From the NCBI GenBank assembly GCA_030068145.1, contig JAPJBO010000396.1, positions 62,001 to 126,000 on the forward strand: a stretch of DNA of 64,000 nucleotides, in the 5' to 3' direction. The translations under genes were made by a program, and so were the position numbers. The notes beneath the pieces were generated by a model. The model was not told the DNA's origin. It worked only from the letters and a program-made list of their open reading frames with translations, and did not search any database. Positions 58,891-64,000 of this stretch are shown here, piece after piece (positions within the stretch are counted from its first letter, which is position 1; every line of letters begins with the position of its first letter). The stretch is from Diplonema papillatum (lineage: Eukaryota > Euglenozoa > Diplonemea > Diplonemida > Diplonemidae).

Positions 58891-59612
58891 ACCTGGAAGC
58901 ACCCAGAGGGTGCCGGTGGTACAAAGGTGCAGTTGTCCAATCACGGTCACGAAAGGTTTGTGCCTATTGTGATGAGGTGGTTGACCAGGCCCCCACGAAG
59001 CCTTATACACAACACGGTTACACGAGGATGCAGCCGTGCTTGGGTGTGCGCTCAGCCATCACAGGCCATTGGCTGCTAAGCAGCACCGCGTCGCGTCAAG
59101 TACATGATGCTGGCGGTTGGGGGATCGGCGACCGCGACTCAATTAAGGTGCGGTCAACAGTGTCGCCTCGTGAAGGCCCCCCCCCCCCCCCCCCCCCCCG
59201 CGACACCACAAAAGAAATGCGTGGTTTTGTTGAAAAGAAGAAACAGGAAAGAAGGAGGGAGGCGCACAATAAAGACACACCCTACGCGCAGCGTTTGCAG
59301 GCGTCGGAGGCTTCGGGAGGGCAGGTTGTCGTAGGTTCAGCAGGGTCAGCACAACGCTGGCTGAAGTACTGGCAGTTACTGGCAGCGGAGACCAGTCAAA
59401 CGTACCAGCCGATTCACTTCGTGCAGGTTTGTGTCTTACGTGACGGTTCGCGGGTTTCGTTTCCGGAACTTAGTCGCTGTTCGTCGCAAGCAGACCCCAA
59501 AAAAAGTTATTACTCTTGGGTCGAATGTGGGCACCAGCCGAATTTGACCCGTGCCTAGAAAAAAAGATGCGTTCCTGAGCCAAGGAGCGTGTGGCGATGA
59601 GTGCACGCGTTG
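58891..59612. other. Spacer with C23 hairpin
   Basis: 59177-59199 is a C23 run inside GTGTCGC...GCGACAC (59160-59166 with 59200-59206). No gene. Confidence 0.6.
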
Positions 59613-59942
59613 TCACGATGCAAGAACCGGTATGCCCTTCCTGACGGCAGCGGTGTCCTCGTGAGGCAGCATGCCACAATAGGTGCTAAACACCGACAAA
59701 GGAACGTCGGTGACGAGCAGGGTCTCCATGACTTCGCCCATTTCGGACGTCAGCGCCTCGCCGGTCGCCTGCAGGTTGGTGGTGAACTGCTGCAAGGTCG
59801 CCATCCGCGAGGGAGACGTCGTGATCGAGCAGTTCTGCAGGAACATCCCCCCGCGTACGCTCGCGTTCTGCAGGCCGGAGTTCCGCCCCAGGGACATGGC
59901 CGCCCGGCGGGCGAAGCTCTGCGAGGCCCGCGAGCCGAACAT
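59613..59942 (-). CDS. MFGSR-family small protein, 109 residues
   Basis: The ATG at 59942 gives MFGSRASQSFARRAAMSLG and the shared block to ITTSPSR. It then reads MATLQQFTTNLQATGEALT and SEMGEVMETLLVTDVPLSV to a stop at 59613. The second half is clearly related to, but distinct from, the 12.0 and 18.2 kb members (FQ/LQ-Q-[FL], NLQ, acid-rich helix), which supports real coding divergence rather than a mere DNA repeat. The upstream block (CCTCTCGCACAGGAC, TGCGGATGTTCATCCGTAC on the plus strand) is conserved. Function unknown. Confidence 0.5.
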   Translation of the reverse strand: MFGSRASQSFARRAAMSLGRNSGLQNASVRGGMFLQNCSITTSPSRMATLQQFTTNLQATGEALTSEMGEVMETLLVTDVPLSVFSTYCGMLPHEDTAAVRKGIPVLAS

Positions 59943-60130
59943 GTTGCGCCTTTTTATGTGCTTTTTTTTGTCTGTCCTCTCGCACAGGACAACAGCCCTG
60001 CCCCCCGCTCTTTTGCGTCCTGATGATGGTGTGGGATTAGCTGCGGATGTTCATCCGTACTCACACAAACCCCCCTTGGTTGGTGTGGTCGGTATAGCCA
60101 GGGGGAACTACGGGGAACTGACCTTGGGTT
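59943..60130 (-). promoter_or_regulatory. Conserved upstream block of the MFGSR family
   Basis: Same block as 12372-12560, with GTCCTGTGCGAGAGGACAG directly 5' of the T/A-rich leader. The downstream GGGGAACTACGGGGAACTG motif recurs near 62050. Confidence 0.4.
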
Positions 60131-61122
60131 TCCACAGAATGGCCAAGCCTTTTGAAAAATGGAGCTTTCGGGGTGTCGGGGGTGGTGCTTTCGTGACGCC
60201 GTTGCATGAAGGATTCGTTGGAATGTAGACTCGAACGGTATCGTAGGACTCGCAGAAGTCGGTTGGCTCACATCAAGAGTCCGGTGATCGACGAAAGAAT
60301 GTGCTTGTGTCCAACTTGTGTCTGCATGGAAGGGAAGCTGATAAGAAGTTACTTCTTGATAAGCTGCATGCCCTCACCCGAAGCATGCCGTTCAAGGCTA
60401 ATGGTGTTGTGGGCAAGATCCCTGGAACAGAAGGATGCAGAGCCCGAAGAACCAAAGGCTTTGCCGTGTCCGAAGTCTCCCTCGCGCCAGCGAAAGAAGC
60501 AAACAAGCCAGAGCCTCTCCTTGCGCGCCATTCCGACACTCCAATCCCTCTTGGGTTTGGGCAAGAAGGTGATCCGCAATCACGTTCAGAAGCCCAGGGC
60601 GTTTGCATCAGCTCCACTACTCTGGGAGAAACCGGAAGCTCTCCGGAGATGGTACCTGCATTCCAACTCGAAAGGCCAGTCGACGGCTGTATGCAAATGG
60701 GCGGAGGTCCTGGACTGCGAAGGCGTGACTACCCCACAAGAAGGACTCGCTGTCTCTCTGTTCTGCCCCTGCCGCCGTAGCCATCTTATCCTTGGCCAAG
60801 CACCGGTTTCTCCTCCTGCAACGCAACCTTGCCTTCAGCATGGCCATTATGACTGTCATTCTGGTTATCAACCTTACTCCTCGCTCGGGTTGCCGTCTTC
60901 GACCGCGACCGCCTCTGATAGTTTGGGTTAGAATACAAATAATCTGTGGCGATTTGCGGTGTCGCGGTTATCTCTTCGTACGTGATGTGTCATGATTTCG
61001 CCTCTTTAGCTCGACTTGATCGTCGTGCTCAGGCGCGCGTTTGGTGACTCGCTTCTTCTTCGATTGCTCGTCCAGGTTAATCGGCTGCTGCACCGGCGCT
61101 TTCACACGCCGCACTCCACTTT
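60131..61122. other. Unassigned; overlapping plus frames 60206-60931 and 60301-60780
   Basis: Two long plus-strand frames (241 and 159 codons) overlap here. The second reads LVSNLCLHGREADKKLLLDK near its start, the first is Ser/Pro/Leu-rich. Neither shows a known domain. One may be an unknown gene. Confidence 0.25.
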
Positions 61123-61744
61123 CTAGTGCTCGTGGCACACCCGCTCACTCCACTTTTCGTGTTCCGTGGCGTTGAACACCGCCCATCTCGCCGCACGCTC
61201 CGCCCTTCCACCTCCGTACGTCGGGAAAAGATCCATCCCCCACGCCTCGTCGCTGAACTCGTGCCGCGTCAGCTGTGTCTCGAGCACTTCCATCGTCTCC
61301 GTACCACCACGGAAGATCGGCCTCATCTCGTACCCCGTGAGGCACGGCGGGGCTCCCACCGTTCTCAGCGACCCTATCTTCTCCAGTTTCCTGTCTGGCA
61401 GAAGCGGTCCGTCGCCGTTTCGCTCCAGCGCATCCCCGACGGGTTTAAAAGTTTTGCGAGTACCCTCGCACGCATGCTCAACGGTGTCCCGTCCGTCGTC
61501 GCTACGACACTGCCCGGAAGATCCAGTTTGGTGCACACTTCAAGTCGACGGCGAGCTCCGCCATCGAGACGTCACCCGCCACCGACCAGCACATCCCATC
61601 CAGCCAATACTGCAGCGCCCGGAACCACCTCTCTCCTCCGACCGCCGCGAAGGTCTCCGGTCCCGCGATCGCTTCGAAACCCGGCCGCGCGGGGTCTGAT
61701 AGAACATGTATTGCTCTCCTTACCGCAGCTGATCCTGTCACCAC
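61123..61744 (-). pseudogene. Relic of a second LINE lineage: C-terminal domain of ORF2
   Basis: Two minus-strand pieces in different frames (61744-61502 and 61536-61123) align in order with the C-terminal domain of the intact LINE ORF2. The first has W-FRALQYWLDGMCW...AELAVDLK against its VFWLRSLSW...VELALDFE. The second has RKTFKPVGDALE, KIGSLRTVGAPPCLTGYEMRP, FRGGTETMEVLETQL against RTFAEKGLQIG, CSLRCFGAPAMPGCTHRP, AAGRKTEWMLGKLET. Sequence identity is low, so this is another lineage, dead here by a frameshift. No RT or endonuclease part is found. Confidence 0.65.
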
Positions 61745-62039
61745 CTGTCAAACCGTGACTCCCATTCTGTCCTTCCTTCTCATCCTATTCCCGACTGCAG
61801 AAAGTGGTCACCACGAAGGAATTACCCCCCAAAATTCACCGATTTTGGCCTGGACCAGGTGGCTTGTCTCCCGGGGTCTTTGATCTTGATACGCTCGAAT
61901 TGCCCGAAATTGTCCTTATTTTGTGACGAAAAAGTGCAAAGTAGCTTAGAAATGCACTCCAGAACCCAAGGCAGCGTCCCTGAAGCACTCAGCAAAAAAA
62001 CAAGAAACGAAAAAAAAAAAGAATGACACCCCCCATGTT
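61745..62039. other. No recognisable gene
   Basis: Spacer with an A-run at 62010. Confidence 0.5.
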
Positions 62040-62385
62040 GAACTACGGGGGAACTACGGGGAACTGGCCCACCGACCACACCATTGGTTGTGGGATTACG
62101 ACAATTCCGTCTGGGCGTACAGATTGGTGTCTTTCGACGTTTTGTTTTGTATTGTGGTGTCAGCTACATGTGGTCGGTGGGCGGGGGGAAGTTTTACTGC
62201 ACCGGGCCAGACTGAAACTCATGCTTTGCGAGGCCCGCGAGCCGAACATATGGCGCCGCCTGTTTTTTTTCTCTTTTGTCTGTTCTCGCACAGGACAACA
62301 GCCCCCGCTCTTCTGTGTCCTGATGATGGTGTGAAGATTAACACCGGATGTGCATACGTTTCCACACAAGAACCCCCCTAGCAAG
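62040..62385 (-). pseudogene. R5 piece joined to an MFGSR-family start and upstream block
   Basis: The ATG at 62249 gives MFGSRASQS, then departs (MSFSLARCSKTSP) and ends at 62160. 62250-62385 is the conserved upstream block. 62095-62235 overlaps an R5 copy, so the coding part has been replaced by R5. Confidence 0.55.
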
Positions 62386-62525
62386 CTTGCTTGAGCGCCT
62401 TCGGCGCATCAAGTTGTAATCCTTACGTTTCTGAGCGAACTCCTCATATCCACTCGCCAAAAGCGAGGTTGGAGGGGTAAAGCAGAAAGTCTTATTATTT
62501 ACGCACAGCCGGGGGGATTTTGTTT

Positions 62526-62820
62526 AGAGTGAAAGTTCCCTTGGTGACCTTCGTCGTTCTGGGAAGATATCCTTTGTGCCCTGAGTGTCGTAAGAGTGGT
62601 GGTTACACGAGGTAAGAGGATCGGTGGGTACCTTGTTTGTTGGTCATTGGTGGTTTCGGCCATTGTCCACATACCTTACTTACGGTAGGCCCTCCTCAGT
62701 ATGGTGCCGCAGTACTGTCAGTTTTCTTGGTACCGTCTGACCGTCTCTTTTCGTGTTGTGCTGCTGCTTTTGGTTTGCGCAGGTTGAATATCCGCAACTA
62801 TATCGTATTGCAATACGGGT
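62526..62820. repeat. R6 copy, long
   Basis: GAGTGAAAGTTCCCTTGGTG to CGCAGGTTGAATATCCG, matching 16111-16435 with a small gap near the start. Confidence 0.75.
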
Positions 62821-62845
62821 GCTACAATTAACGTAGCAAGGAGTG

Positions 62846-62950
62846 TTTGTGCGTATGTGCTATCACCTGTATGGTAATTTCCACAGTACGCTGCCAACCG
62901 TCACTTTTTGATAATGACAACCGCGGTTGTTACCACAAAAAACTGACAAA
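62846..62950. repeat. R10 copy
   Basis: TTTGTGCGTATGTGCTATCA to ACAACCGCGGTTGTTACC, matching 24663-24775. Confidence 0.7.
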
Positions 62951-63366
62951 CGCGTGCCCCACCGATTGCCCCCTTTTTGTACTCCCCCTTCGAATCCTTT
63001 CGTTCCGTCTCTGACGGCCCTCTTTTTAACCTGTATGTTCTTCCCCATTCCTCTGTTCCCCACCGTCTTTTCCCCGTGACTTCGAACGCCGGACCTGCGG
63101 GCACTCAAACCTGAGAAGCCGATACCGTCCAGGTCACCAGGAGGCCCTACGAACCGGAATGCATGCAGCAAAAGCCATCCTGACACTGCCAGGAGAAAAC
63201 TTGCAAACCGTCAAAGAGGTCGAAATCCCAGAAGCTGTACGCCCGCACGGCTTCGTCGGAAACACACAACCAGTTGGAATCCCTTCTGTTTCTTCGCTCT
63301 TCCTGGGAAGTCGTGGCTCCGTTCTCAGCTGTTTCGCTATCTCCCAGCTGCGGGCATCCGTGCTAC
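62951..63366. other. No recognisable gene
   Basis: About 415 bp with short overlapping frames only. Confidence 0.5.
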
Positions 63367-63964
63367 AATAGAGACATGGATACACGGTAGGCGAAGCTCT
63401 GTGAGAGGTCCGGGAGCTGAACATCATGGGCGGTTTGCGCTGAACACGAGCCCGTAGAGACGGCCATCCACAAGGCAGGGATTCGCGACTCTTGTGTTGA
63501 CTTCGCTTCGCAAGCTCTGCATGCCGCGGCCCTGCCGGTTTTGAGTGCCCACAGGTCCGGCGTTGAACAATAGAGACATGGATACTCGGAAGGCGGAGCT
63601 CTGTGAGGTCCGGGAGCTGAACATCATGGGCGGTTTGCGCTGAACACGAGCCCGTAGAGACGGTCATCCCCAAGGCAGGGAGTCGCGACCCTTGTGTTGC
63701 TTCGCTTCGCAAGCTCTCATGCTGCGGCCCTCCTGCCACGATGGTTTTGAGTGCCCGCAGGTCCGGCGTTCTGGAATAGAGGCATGGATACTCGGTAGGC
63801 GAAGCTCTGCGAGGTCCGGGAGCTGAACATCATCGGCGGTTTGTGCTGAACACGAGCCCGAAGAGACGGTCATCCACAAGGCAGGGAGTCGCGACTCTTG
63901 TGTTGCCTTCGCTTCGCAAGCACTGCATGCTGCGGCCCTGCCGCCACCGATCTTCGTGAGCACT
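63367..63964 (-). repeat. Tandem array, about 200-bp units with a decayed MFGSR start
   Basis: GAGACATGGATAC or GAGGCATGGATAC begins units at about 63372, 63572 and 63780. Each contains GGCGAAGCTCTG-GAGG-CCGGGAGC-GAACATCAT, whose minus reading MMFSSRTSQSS-FRVSM is a diverged MFGSRASQSFARRAAM. The array reaches the window edge region. Confidence 0.75.
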
Positions 63965-64000
63965 TCATGGAAAATCTAACCGAGCAACTTAGAAGATGTC

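Overview
The window looks like repeat-rich nuclear DNA of an intron-poor microbial eukaryote (an alga or other protist). Large intact ORFs with secretion signals and animal/plant/protist-type modular architecture (GH19 chitinase, GH5 cellulase, LamG domains) sit among retroelements found only in eukaryotes (an APE-type LINE and a tyrosine-recombinase retrotransposon). No spliceosomal intron is needed to explain any recognisable gene. I cannot name the species. UGA is a normal stop here: it ends LINE ORF1.

Layout. 0-3 kb: a glutamine-rich protein gene leaves the left edge on the minus strand, and its promoter plus N-terminal part is tandemly duplicated three times upstream. 3-7.2 kb: short repeats, two foldback-type elements and copies of the dispersed families called here R1, R2 and R3. 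7.4-9.7 kb: a secreted LamG-repeat protein gene, broken. 10-20 kb: a patchwork of duplicated segments carrying a multicopy family of about 108-110-residue proteins that begin MFGSRASQSFARR or MATFQQLA. 20-28 kb: repeats only, including a 16-bp minisatellite of almost 1 kb and a tRNA-like structure. 28.3-33.0 kb: a complete tyrosine-recombinase retrotransposon with split direct repeats and gene order gag-YR-RT/RNase H. 33.1-39.4 kb: a decayed GH5 cellulase-LamG-Ig-like-LamG gene, then two decayed GH19 chitinase copies. 44.35-46.34 kb: the intact chitinase paralogue with ten six-cysteine repeats. 47-50 kb: tandem repeats and a 5'-truncated LINE end. 50.1-56.4 kb: a full LINE (ORF1 and ORF2) on the minus strand. 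57-64 kb: an aldehyde dehydrogenase relic, another MFGSR-family gene, the relic of a second LINE lineage and tandem repeats.

How it fits together. Host genes are few, secreted and carbohydrate-related (chitin, beta-glucan, LamG adhesion), all on the minus strand, and mostly in decay. The rest is made by mobile elements. The main result is that R1, a repeat of about 225 bp present at least eight times as a clear copy plus several diverged copies, equals the A-B terminal repeat of the YR retrotransposon. The scattered copies are therefore best read as the solo-LTR equivalent for a split-repeat element. R2 shares R1's end motifs and probably marks a sister element. Two unrelated gene families (the Q-rich gene and the MFGSR family) show the same duplication pattern: upstream region plus N-terminus copied and joined to new 3' sequence.
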